Positions 1-10,510 of a DNA stretch of 64,000 nt are shown piece by piece. Both the position numbers and the translations under genes were made by a program. The notes under the pieces were generated by a model. That model was not told the origin of the DNA. It searched no databases and saw only the letters and a list, made by a program, of their open reading frames with translations. The stretch is from Polytrichum commune. Lineage: Eukaryota > Streptophyta > Polytrichopsida > Polytrichales > Polytrichaceae. Each line of letters opens with the position of its first letter. The stretch's first letter is position 1. Where the stretch lies: positions 28,024,001 through 28,088,000 of the forward strand of contig OX485803.1 in the NCBI GenBank assembly GCA_950295325.1. The letters run 5' to 3'.

Positions 1-602
1 ACACATAAAAGAGGCCTCGGATCCGAGGCCTCATTCACAAACTAGTTTACATACTCAAAACCAACCAAAGTGCCTCTTCTCTACACTTGTTTTGGAACAC
101 ATAAAAGAGGCCTCGGATCCGAGGCCTCATTCACAAACTAGTTTACATCCTCAAAAACAAGCAAAGTGTCTCATTCATACAAGTTATACTTTGAATCAAA
201 AAACCTCAAGTGGCCTCGGCCGAGAGGCCTCGGATCCGAGGCCTTACACACAAACTAGTTTACATACTCAAAACCAACCAAAGTGCCTCTTCCGTACACT
301 TGTTTTGGAACACATAAAAGAGGCCTCGGATCCGAGGCCTCATTCACAAACTAGTTTACATACTCAAAACCAACCAAAGTGCCTCTTCTCTACACTTGTT
401 TTGGAACACATAAAAGAGGCCTCGGATCCGAGGCCTCATTCACAAACTAGTTTACATCCTCAAAAACAAGCAAAGTGCCTCATTCATACAAGTTATACTT
501 TGAATCAAAAAACCTCAAGTGGCCTCGGCCGAGAGGCCTCGGATCCGAGGCCTCACACACAAACTAGTTTACATACTCAGAACCAACCAAAGTGCCTCAT
601 AA
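1..602. repeat. Palindrome-bearing tandem array A
   Basis: Six copies of a 22-bp perfect palindrome (half-site GAGGCCTCGGA) begin near 11, 107, 224, 320, 416 and 533. They are spaced 96, 117, 96, 96 and 117 bp within tandemly repeated sequence (shared words: CAAACTAGTTTACAT, CCAACCAAAGTGCCTC). The third copy has a changed last base. An additional GGCCTCGGCCGAGAGGCCTC block precedes the third and sixth copies. Open frames here are by-products of the repeat. The array could be subterminal repeats of a large transposon or a local satellite; the sequence does not decide. Confidence 0.9.
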
Positions 603-634
603 AGACATGCCTAACCAAGTTACTTGTTACATGG

Positions 635-656
635 CCCACGGGCGTTCGCCCGTGGG
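635..656. repeat. Perfect 10-bp-stem inverted repeat
   Basis: CCCACGGGCG and its exact reverse complement are separated by only TT. It sits at the junction between palindrome arrays A and B. It could extrude as a hairpin or serve as a protein site; its role is unknown. Confidence 0.7.
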
Positions 657-714
657 GCACAAGGCAGAGAGCAAGGAATCAAAAATGGAAGAAAGTTGAC
701 ATTCCATTAGTTTG

Positions 715-1830
715 AGAAATCAAGAACCTCGCCTCTCTCAAAACCCTACCTCTCACATACTCAAACTTACACAAATATGAGGCCTCGGATCCGAGGCCTC
801 TTGCCCTAGCTCGTTCTTGTGCACTACACAAAACAAGACAAGGCCGAGAGCAATTGATGTGCACATAACATTTTGATTTTTCAAGCACAAACCTACCCAC
901 AAATAAGAGGCCTCGGATCCGAGGCCTCTTCCTATGGCTCCCACTTATGCACTACACAATAGAAGAAATGGCCGAGAGCAAGGAATCAAGAAAGCAAGAA
1001 AGTTGACATTCCATTAGTTTGAGAAATCAAGAACCTCGCCTCTCTCAAAACCCTACCTCTCACATACTCAAACTTACACAAATATGAGGCCTCGGATCCG
1101 AGGCCTCTTCCCCTAGCTCCTTCTTATGCACTACACAAAACAAGACAAGGCCGAGAGCAATTGATGTGCACATAACATTTTGATTTTTCAAGCACAAACC
1201 TACCCACAAATAAGAGGCCTCGGATCCGAGGCCTCTTCCTATGGCTCCCACTTATGCACTACACAATAGAAGAAATGGCCGAGAGCAAGGAATCAAGAAA
1301 GCAAGAAAGTTGACATTCCATTAGTTTGAGAAATCAAGAACCTCACCTCTCTCAAAACCCTACCTCTCACATACTCAAACTTACACAAATAAGAGGCCTC
1401 GGATCCGAGGCCTCTTCCCCTAGCTCCTTCTTATGCACTACACAAAACAAGACAAGGCCGAGAGCAATTGATGTGCACATAACATTTTGATTTTTCAAGC
1501 ACAAACCTACCCACAAATAAGAGGCCTCGGATCCGAGGCCTCTTCCTATGGCTCCCACTTATGCACTACACAATAGAAGAAATGGCCGAGAGCAAGGAAT
1601 CAAGAAAGCAAGAAAGTTGACATTCTATTAGGTTGAGAAATCAAGAACCTCACCTCCCTCAAAACCCTACCTCTCACATACTCAAACTTACACAAATATG
1701 AGGCCTCGGATCCGAGGCCTCTTGCCCTAGCTCGTTCTTGTGCACTACACAAAACGAGACAAGGCCGAGAGCAACATGATGTGCACATAACCTTTTGATT
1801 TTTCAAGCACAAACATACCTTTCCTAACAT
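715..1830. repeat. 307-bp tandem array B with the same palindrome
   Basis: Seven more copies of the 22-bp palindrome start at 779, 907, 1086, 1214, 1393, 1521 and 1700, alternating 128 and 179 bp apart, so the unit is 307 bp and is present a little over three times. Units are almost identical (words GAGAGCAAGGAATCAAGAAA, CACTACACAA). The reverse-strand 63-residue frames repeated every 307 bp follow from this repetition and are not genes. Confidence 0.92.
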
Positions 1831-1887
1831 GTTCCTAAACCCAAATCAAGACAAGGCCGAAAGCAAGTCAAGCTGATATTCCAAATA

Positions 1888-2908
1888 CTATGAGAAATCA
1901 AGGTGATAGAAAGCAAAAACGTTGGCGAACATAGCTTGGCCGAGATCCCGACACCTTACCAGAATTTGGAGTATGCCCTCCACTGAAGCCCCTATATTGG
2001 CGCCACTATCTTCCGAGGTCCCGTCCTCTGTCGGCGATATTGGAGTGCTTCTCGAATCTCCGAGGTTTACTTGCGCCATTCCTCTCCCGCGGCCACGCCC
2101 TCGCCTTGATGTTTGTTGTGTTCCGCCCGCCTTGCTTCGCAGAAATCTTGAAGCAGGGGTCACAACATCCACACTTAGGGTTTCTGCGCATGGGTCTCCT
2201 CCTTCAGCTCTTTCGCGGCCTCCCAACAAATTTGATTTCAGATCTTCCTTTGCCGCTTTCCTCTTGGACGCCTTCATTTTTTCTCTTGCTTGAATCGTTG
2301 GTTGTCCCGACATCGGTTCTCGCTCTTCTAACGCCTTCTCAATTTGTTGTGCTACCTCCTTGTTGTCTTCTTCATAGATATTTCCACTATCTCCACTCCC
2401 CCCCTCTTCCTATATTTAAGATAAAACAATGTTTATAACAATGATGACAAACCATAATATCTAAAAGAAAAGTTGTTTCACAGTTGAATATGTTCTACCA
2501 TTTTCATTATGTGCTCAAACAACTGAATATATGGAGAACCCGAAGAATACGTACGACACTTGTAGAGTTTGTCTCTTCGCGTGAGTCCTCTTGGATGCTG
2601 TCGTTTCCCAACTCCTCCACTTCTGCCATTGGTTGCGCTTTACTTCCGTCCGCCTCTTCTACAATCGGTGATAAATGAAAAGGCCGAATCCCACAGTCTA
2701 ACCTCCACGAAGGTTTCCGCAGGTCCTTTATGCTTTGGCTCAAATCCTCGGGCGTCCCACGGCCCTCGATTGGCGCTTTCCTTGCCTGTGACTTTTGTGT
2801 CCTCACTGTCTTTCTCTTCTTATCAGTGTAATGTGTAGACGATCGCCTCCTCTTCTTTTTCTTAGATGGTTCCGTTGTCGGAGGTTGTGAATTGCCTATT
2901 TCCTTCAT
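1888..2908 (-). CDS. Two-exon gene, basic/acidic low-complexity protein, function unknown
   Basis: I do not recognise this protein. Exon 1 runs 2908-2555 and exon 2 2409-1888, joined by a 145-bp intron with a GTACGT donor and TATAG acceptor. The reading frame is kept (phase 0) and the join links two otherwise separate open frames, giving about 291 residues. The N-terminal part has a Lys/Arg cluster (KKKKRRR) that looks like a nuclear localisation signal. The middle is acidic, and exon 2 carries a GRGRGRG run. The composition suggests a disordered nuclear or nucleic-acid-binding protein. It is transcribed divergently from the SWIM/Mutator-like gene, with 319 bp between the start codons, so it could be an accessory gene of the same element; that link is inference. 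Confidence 0.55.
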
Positions 2909-3227
2909 GTGTTCAACCCTCCCGCAATTCAGACCTATTCGCTCTATTTCCTTTCCACAACCTCACCACATCAAACTCACACATTGGAAAGAAAGTGAGC
3001 AATCGCATTCTCCTCAGTATATAATTGCAATACCTCCCGATGGGAGGCGCGCTTTACTATCTGACAACCATCTTTGTAATTAGGGGTATCTTTTTTTAGG
3101 ATGCCTGACAGTTTTGTCTCCTTCCTGATATTCATGCGTATTTGTTTATAACTTCATCGTCATCACCATTCTCCTTCTCTATGCATCTTTGCATCTTTGT
3201 TCCTTCACGTTTGCTTTCTCTGCCTTC
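2909..3227. promoter_or_regulatory. Shared intergenic region between divergent genes
   Basis: This 319-bp stretch separates the start codons of the divergent genes at 2908 (-) and 3228 (+). It is pyrimidine-rich near 3160-3227 and has a TATATAA word near 3020. A bidirectional promoter is likely from the geometry alone; no initiation site can be read. Confidence 0.4.
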
Positions 3228-6200
3228 ATGGCTTCCACCTCAATTCTTCCTCCCGTCTCTGAGATGGCCGAACTTCGTTCACATGGCATCGGGGTCCCTA
3301 TTATATTCCCCATTGGTGCACAAGGTATTGTTGTTGTCTCGGAGCTTCATCTTAGCATTAGGTTCTCTTTGAAAGCTAGTACAATATGGGTAGAGCGTGA
3401 GATCTACCATCCTGATACTGGATTGCTCGTTCATACCTTCCATGAGACCTCCAAGATAACTGACAATGGCAATGTAGTGTGGGAGCTTGGCGCGGGAAAG
3501 TATAGGGTTTGTGGCTGGCCAGATTCTCAGATGGAAGTGTCAACAGAAATCCTTCCTCCTCTTCGATCATCCACTGTTGCCTTTAGCACACCCCCCGTAA
3601 TAAGCGTCAAGACCGAGCCTGGTGTAGACAACGTTATAGACTTGTCTGATTCTTCGAGTGAAGATGTACCAGTGTATAAGGTTGCTGTCCATGATTCCCC
3701 TCATTTGTTTCCCTTTGCATCCTACATAACGCCTTCTCCATCTAGCTCTGTCCCTTCAACTCCTTCGGTCCCTACGTCTAAACCTCCTCAAACTATTGTT
3801 CAATGTCTTCGTCGTCTTGGCTCTATGCCCGGTAGTAAGAACGTCCTCAAGAAAATAGATTACGATAAAATCAAAATCCAAGAAGTTAATCACCTTCCCC
3901 CTCGTTTCGATGGCACCCAGTTATTTGTCCTCCCTGCAGCAGAAGTCTCTTCATCTCAAACCAGGGCCAAGTCGTTGGACGGCATGGACAAGCAATATGA
4001 TGGCCATGTTTGGACGAGAACGCAAACCACCAACATCACAAACGACGTTGGCCTTGTATTTCGTTCCTCTACCTGTGTTGGCCATCTCCAATGCCAAAAC
4101 CCTACTTGTGATTACCTTCAACGCGCCCATCGTATCTCTCAGGTCAACGACACGGAATTTGATGGTTTCACTACTCAGCCTTTCCCTCTCTCTGGCATTG
4201 TGCCATCCGGATCTACTCTTGTCTGCAGGATCTGTAAAGAGCCTCCCAAATGCATTGCACTATGCGAGGCCAAAATCTTCTACGTCCATGGGAAGGAGTC
4301 ATCCCAAAGAGCCTGCATTCATCTCGGTTCTCATCAACATCCAGTGAAGGTTGGAGACTGCAGAGACAGTCGGAAGCGTATCAATGCACTTCTTGAGGAG
4401 CACGTTGAACGTACGCCTCAAGCCACCCACAGCAAGATCGTCCTTGAAGCTAGCAAGGACATTGTTGGTGAGTTTCTCCTTTCTGGCGATAATGACACAC
4501 ACCGTCTCTTCTCTTTAAAAGAGCTTGAACCTGTTTTTGAGAGCTGTAGAGAGTTGAATTCCCCAAACCTTCGCTCTAAGGTTACCTCTTTCAAATATTT
4601 GCGGAGGTTTGGTGTTATGGATGGCATCGCAAAGCTCCGAGGCGTTAGCAATTGGGCCTACGTCCAACGGAACCAATTCCCAGGACAAGGTGACGATACA
4701 GACAAGGTGTTCGTCTTCAAGATGTCGGAGGTTGGTCCTGGAAGTGGAGTGGATTTGGTTCGTCGGATGCAACCGGGTGGGGACCTGGAGAACGCGTGGA
4801 TGATGTCCGATCACGTGAAGCGGGTCAAAGGGTGGACCACCATGGCCGCTCATGTGTACGATGGGACTTATCAACGGGTCATGACCATTTCATGTTGTGA
4901 TTTCCAATCGGAGGATAAGGATGCCCAAGTTCTCTTCTGGCAGAACCTCAACCACGTCATGGCCCGACACGGTATCCCACATCCAAACTTTATAGGCTTC
5001 ATGGCGGACAGTGCCCAAGCCAATTGGAACGCTGTTCGCATTGTATATGGTTCGGGGGATCCCAAAGTTCCAATGGAGGGTCGTGAGCGTACTTGTTTTT
5101 TCCATTGGAAACAATCGCTCGAAAAACATACGAAATTGTATATAAAGCATGAGTTACAAGACCAACATAGACATCTTTGCCTTCAATATCGAAATGCGTC
5201 ATCTATGGAAGAGGCTGAGACTAGGTACCTAGCTATCAAGGCTTGGTGGGCGTCATCGAATTGTACAAGTGAGGACGGTCTCAAGCATCTTCAGCTCTGG
5301 CTTGCTTTTTGGCACTTCCGCTACCTTCAATGGGGTGGTTTCATGGAACTGGTACATCTCCTTCATAATTCATTATTGGTTTTTCTTGGATTCGATTTCC
5401 TCTCTCTGTACATTTATATTAATACTTGATTTCTCCAATCAGGAAAAGGTTTTAACCCAAGACCAATTGGCCGAGATGCCGTCGTGCAATCTTGCGGAGT
5501 CCGTCCACAACAAATGGCTTCAAGCCTCCGGCAACAAGGGTGGAGATCTATACGTGGCTACGGTTGACGACTACATTCGCGCCTTCTTACAAGTTGTTGC
5601 ATACTACCAGTTCCTTAAAGGTGGAATTGGCGGAGATGGTCCAAGCAAAGAAGAACTAAAGCTCAGGGGTGCTCAACGTCGAGCTCAGCGTACTGGCGAC
5701 CCCACAGTGTTGCAGAAGGTCTTGCTTGACATGTCCGGTGGGGAAGAATTTTGCACTCGCGATCCACACCTTGAGGGCGCCGAGGTGTTTGGATCGCAGA
5801 AGCGAAGATCAGACACTCCAATTGGTGATGATGGCGAGACCCACCGCCCCGATACCGTGAACTTCTCTCGCCCTCCCCCCGGTAAGCGTGTCACTCGATT
5901 TCAACCAGAAACACTACCCACTATCATTGAGGAGTCTTCCCCCTCTGTACAAGAGGTTCAAGTGCCTTCACCTGCAGGACTTGGTTTCCAGCGTGTCACT
6001 GCCGTGCAAGAAACCAAAGTAGATGTCTCTCTTTGGCATATTGCCCGCATACCCTATACGTCTGGGAAGTCTTGTTGGGCTAATCATGCGGGCACAAAGA
6101 AGAAGTGCACCGCAAGAATCGTCACTAATAATAAGAGCGTCCATGCGCCGACCTACACCGGTATGTGGCATCATTACAAACTCCAATCTATGAAGCGCAC

Positions 6201-6900
6201 GGACTTTGTCTTTTGCCCCGACGACATTGAGCGTTGCGTGAAGGGCCCTCGTCGGAAATGGGTCATGCCGTTCTCTGCTCATGACCAGAAGCCTCCTATT
6301 CCCCCAATCTGGCCCGTGAAGATTGGTACCAACCTCACCCGCTCGGATATCTTCGCCCTTGAGAACGCAGGTTTTCAACTCCCACCAAAGGAGCGCATCA
6401 CACCGACTCAACTCTTCACCAACTCTGCTCCCCCGCTGGATATGTCTGGAATCCGTGTTCCAGAAAACCCCGACATGATCCTTCCGACAAGATTGTCCAA
6501 GCTTGTTCGGCGATCCAGTAGCGCACCTTCGGCAAAGCAGAGGCAGATGGTGGCCTCTGCTGAAGCTATGCATGGTACCGTTATGAAGTTAACTATGATC
6601 CCTCAACCGGGATTTGGTTGCATTATCACACTGCAATCCAAATCAGAACCCCAACCACCGATCTACCAAGTGACAGTCAGTTCTCTTCCAGAGTGCAACT
6701 GCGCATTTTTCTTGGATATGATTTCCAAGTTCAGTCGCAAACGAAATTCTTATTTGAATTGTAAGCATTTGTATTACATTTTCATCAAGGTTTCTAATTT
6801 GGATGCGGAAGTGAATTTGTTCATTCACGCCCCGACATTTAGCTTCAACGAAGTCAAACTCATCCTCGAAGGGGGTCTTTTGACAAAGTCTACTTCTTAG
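3228..6900 (+). CDS. Mutator-like (MULE) transposase with SWIM zinc finger, intact
   Basis: Two exons, 3228-5351 and 5443-6900, are joined by a 91-bp GT-AG intron in phase 0 and encode about 1193 residues with no internal stop. I chose ATG 3228 because the frame upstream has only a TTG. Residues 1-240 are unrecognised and Ser/Pro-rich near 170-190. Cys/His-rich motifs follow (CQNPTC near 288-293, CRIC near 333). The transposase core is near residues 540-635: VYDGTY supplies the first Asp, FMADSAQANW the second, and RTCFFHWKQSLEKH matches the C-x-x-H block of MULE transposases. The C-terminus (about 1125-1152) has a SWIM pattern, CNC followed by CKH. An AATAAA lies at about 6985. It is tandemly duplicated at 8046-14169. 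It could be an active transposase or a domesticated one; open coding throughout argues for recent function. Confidence 0.82.
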
Positions 6901-7061
6901 GATTTATCTCAGCCTAGCAGTACTTTGGGCTATGATATATGTGTCAATTTTTGGACCTCTTGTGAAGCAATAATTGATTGATATAATAAAGGTATAATCT
7001 CAATGATTATTTTTATTTGCTTCAAAATTTTGTATTACAATGCTTCCTATGTCTATCAACT

Positions 7062-7550
7062 CTATTTCCGTTTTGCATACTTCTTAGATGATTGCGAGGG
7101 AGGTGGACCCGGTCGAAGCAAATCCATATAAAAAATTGTCTTATCTCTCTTTCGATCCTTCAGCGGAAGATGATGCGGCGTCATTCCTCTCATCCGTTCG
7201 CGAAATGAAAGAGACTTCGAAGATTCCCCTTCCACCTTCACCTCCTCCTCCGTTTCGTTCGATTTGTCTTCATCTAAATCAGCATCCTTCTCCGGCACAT
7301 CTTCCTGCCTTTTTTCCTTTTTCTCATATTGTTTTTGCTCCTCCTGCACCCTCCACCTCCATGCTTGTGTAGACTGCGAAAATGGAGTCAGCTCGTAGTC
7401 ATCACTACTTTGATTTCCAGCAGCAAACTCAAATTCCGGCGATGGATTAAAGGGAATATGAGGATCTCCTAGACTTCTAATTTCCTTCTCCCATCCTAAT
7501 CCAGCAAACATGTCTCTCTCATCTCCCATTGTGTGCAACTGTATATACAA
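7062..7550 (-). CDS. Small acidic protein paired with the SWIM/MULE gene
   Basis: I do not recognise the family. The frame encodes 162 residues; M8 (MGDERDMF) may be the true start, as the paralogue also has MG at that position. Conserved blocks shared with 14367-14885 are GLGWE-EIRSLGDP near the N-terminus, DDY-LTPFSQSTQ, then RMRG--PHHLPLKDR and YMDL-RPGPPPS near the C-terminus. The middle is a variable, Glu/Asp/Lys-rich stretch, probably coiled or disordered. The gene is convergent with the transposase (162 bp between stop codons). It may be an accessory protein of the element, as Mutator-type elements often carry a second gene; that role is inference. Confidence 0.55.
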   Translation of the reverse strand: MYIQLHTMGDERDMFAGLGWEKEIRSLGDPHIPFNPSPEFEFAAGNQSSDDYELTPFSQSTQAWRWRVQEEQKQYEKKEKRQEDVPEKDADLDEDKSNETEEEVKVEGESSKSLSFRERMRGMTPHHLPLKDRKRDKTIFYMDLLRPGPPPSQSSKKYAKRK

Positions 7551-8045
7551 TTATGTTGGGTATGAGTCCAATTTATAATCTATTCGGCCACAAACGATAA
7601 TTGCTAAAGTCCAAGCTATAGAATAGACTCACATATAAGACAAAGAGAAAAGTGATGAATAAAAACCAAGCAAGTTTATTATTTTGATTCCTTTGTATAT
7701 TGATTGACTCATTCTTCAATTATACCAATCTCAAAAAATCCATTTTCATTGATTTTTCTTATAGTCATCATTGGTTTTAATAATTCAACCACCTCACGGT
7801 TTCCAAACTTAATGAGACCATTTCAAATTCAGGGTTTTTATTTTATTTTATGACCTATACATCCCACGGAAATAGGTCCAATTTTTTTACTATTATTGTC
7901 AAATTCTGGAATATTCTTGGTATATTCTTGGCTATTTTGGATTATCCTAATTTTAGTCTGACAAGTTTACTATTTTTATTTCCTCTACGCTCTCCGCTCT
8001 CCAAATCTCCGCTCTCCGCTCTACGCTCACATACAAGTGTCGTCC
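7551..8045. other. AT-rich spacer with CT-rich leader
   Basis: No gene is seen. AT-rich sequence is followed at 7979-8030 by repeated CTCTCCGCTC/CTACGCTC words. The same spacer recurs at about 14890-15418, ending in the same ACAAGTGTCGTCC at the duplication boundary. Confidence 0.6.
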
Positions 8046-9519
8046 TCTCGGAGCGTCATCTTTGCATTAGGTTCTCTCTTCAAGCTGATACAGTATGGGT
8101 AGAACGTGAGATCTTCGATCCTGATACTGGATTGCTCGTTCATACCTTCCATGAGTCCTCCAAGCTAACTGACAATGGCAATGTGTGGGAGCTTGGCGCT
8201 GGACAGTATAGGGTTGTTGGCTGGCCAGATTCTGAGATGAGAGTGTCAATAGAACTCCTTGCTCCTCTTCGATCTTCCACTGCTGACTTCAGCACACCTC
8301 CGGTAATAAGTGTCAAGACCGAGCCTGACATAGAGAATGTTGTAGACTTGTCTGATTCTTCGACTTAAGATGTATTTGTGAAGAAGGCTGCTGTTCATGA
8401 TTCCCCTTCTTTGTTTCCCTCTGATTCCTTTGTAACGCCTTCTCTTTCTCGCTCTGTGCCTTTATCTCCTTCGGTCCCGTCTACGTCTAAACCTCCACCA
8501 GTGCATAAGGCTGCTGTTCATGATTCCCCTCCTTTGTTTCCCTCTGATTCCTTTGTAACGCCTTCTCCTTCTCGCTATGCGCCTTTATCTCCTTCGGTAC
8601 CGTCTACGTCCAAACCTCCACCACCTATTGTTCAATGTCTTCGTCGTATTGGTTCTATACCCGGTAGTAAAAGTGTCCTCAAGAAAATAGATTACGATAA
8701 AATCAAAATCCAAGAGGTTAATCACCTTCCCCCTCATTTCGATGGTACCCAGTTATTTGTCCTCCCTGCACCAGAAGTCTCTTCATCTCAATCCAGGGCC
8801 AAGTCCATGGACGGCATGGACAAGCAATATGATGGCCATGTTTGGACGAGAACGCAAACCACCAACATCACAAACGACGTTGGCCTTGTATTTCGTTCCT
8901 CTACCTGTGTTGGCCATCTCCAATGCCAAAACCCTACTTGTGATTACCTTCAACGCGCCCATCGTATCTCTCAGGTCAACGACACGGAATTTGATGGTTT
9001 CACTACTCAGCCTTTCCCTCTCTCTGGCATTGTGCCATCCGGATCTACTCTTGTGTGCAGGATCTGCAAACAACCTCCCAAATGCATTGCACTCTGCGAG
9101 GCGAAAATTTTCTACGTCCATGGGAAGAATTTCTCCCAAAGAGCATGCATTCATATCGGAACTCATCAACATCCCGTGAAGGTTGGAGACTGCAGACACA
9201 GTCGGAAGCGCATCAATGCTCTTCTCGAGGAGCACTGTGTAGCCACAAGGGAATCGGAGTGCCGAAAGGAAGCAGATCAAGGAGCAGGGAACAGTGTGCA
9301 GAGAAGGATTGAGAGCGGCCGAGGACCGGAGCACCGAGGGCCAGCGGATCGACAAAGGAGCGGGGAGAGAAGCCAACAACAGGGGAGAGAAGAAAGGACA
9401 ACTGGCAGCCGGGGAGCGCGCCAGCAGAAGGGGACCCGAGGACCGGACCGGCAAGGGAACTCAAGGACCGGCCAACCTCTTATGGACGGGAGGGGAACGC
9501 CCGGATGAAGGGAACGCCC

Positions 9520-9795
9520 TCGAGAACGAGGGGAGCGCACCAGGAACCCACCGAGAGCGGCCGGGAACGAGGGGAGCGCACCGGGAACCCACCGAGAGCG
9601 GCCGGGAGCGAGGGAGCACACCGGGAACCCACCGAGAGCGGCCGGGAACGTGGGGAGCGCACCGGGAACCCACCGAGAGCGGCCGGGAGCGAGGGAGCAC
9701 ACCGGGAACCCACCGAGAGCGGCCGGGAACGTGGGAGCGCACCGGGAACCCACCGAGAGCGGCCGGGAGCGAGGGAGCGCACCGGGAACACAGCA
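9520..9795. repeat. GC-rich minisatellite in LTR U3
   Basis: A unit of about 40-43 bp built on GGGAACCCACCGAGAGCGGC is repeated about seven times. Long open frames on both strands (repeated PTESGRERG, and PAALGGFPV on the reverse) are artefacts of the unit length. Confidence 0.88.
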
Positions 9796-10194
9796 AGGTG
9801 GCTCGGGAACGTTCGGGAACGGAACTTAACCTAGGAATTTAGTGTGAACAAGGTTAATTAAGAACCGAAGAGGCACGAACTATTAAGCATGTGCCTAAAT
9901 TAAATAGATGAATGAAAACTAAATGAATTTGTAACCATCACACACCGGACGATATGTAGCCTATAGAAACATCTTAGGGTACTAGGTGTAGAAAATTAGG
10001 AATGATGATCCTAATTACAGGCTAAAAATATATGACATACTATATTTAGCCACAGCTTGCATTTAGGGAATTTTGAAGAAAGCTAGATGTTGAACACTAT
10101 ATAAGAGGCCAAACTTAAGGCACATAATACACTTCATTTGAACACGCAAACTCTACATGAGTGTCGGAGCCTCTAGCACTCTCTCAAAGCTAGT

Positions 10195-10510
10195 TCAATT
10201 AGCCGAGGTTTTCGTGCCCTAACTCGGAGGGCAATCGAGCTAGCATCGCAATTAGCCGAGGCATTCGAGCCCTAACTCGGAGGGCATTGGAATACTAATG
10301 CGATTAGCCGAGGCATTCGAGCCCTAACTCGGAGGGCATTGGAATATTAATGCGAGTAGCCGAGGTATACTTGAGCCCTAACTCGGAGGGCATTGGAGAT
10401 AATCATGCACGAAGATAGCTAGCCGAGGCAAATACCTACCCTAACTCGGAGGGCAATCTAAAGTGTTAAGATATTTAGCCGAGGTTCTCAAGTCCTAACT
10501 CGGAGGATAT
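10195..10510. repeat. Second minisatellite, downstream of the LTR TATA box
   Basis: About six copies of a roughly 60-bp unit containing TAGCCGAGG, then CCTAACTCGGAGGGCA. CCGAG and CTCGG within each unit form short inverted repeats, so a transcript would fold into a string of hairpins. Position suggests R/U5. Confidence 0.85.

Larger units (their letters stand above)
3337..8045. repeat. Tandem segmental duplication, unit 1
   Basis: From TCTCGGAG at 3337 to ACAAGTGTCGTCC ending at 8045, the sequence is repeated at 8046-15418 in the same order: SWIM/MULE gene body, small convergent ORF, and AT-rich spacer with a CTCTCCGCTC-rich leader. The junction at 8045/8046 joins the end of unit 1 to a point inside the gene, so the second gene copy lacks its own first about 36 codons and promoter. 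Confidence 0.85.

Noticed and set aside
1-1722. CRISPR-like regular palindromes
   Set aside because: The sequence between palindromes is itself repeated, the surrounding genes have introns and are eukaryotic, and there are no cas genes; this is a tandem repeat.
92-1830. Open frames repeated every 96-117 or 307 bp on both strands
   Set aside because: They arise from repeat units without stops and have no domain; the same peptide simply recurs.
9277-9842. Several long overlapping open frames on both strands
   Set aside because: All are translations of the GC-rich minisatellite inside a solo LTR.
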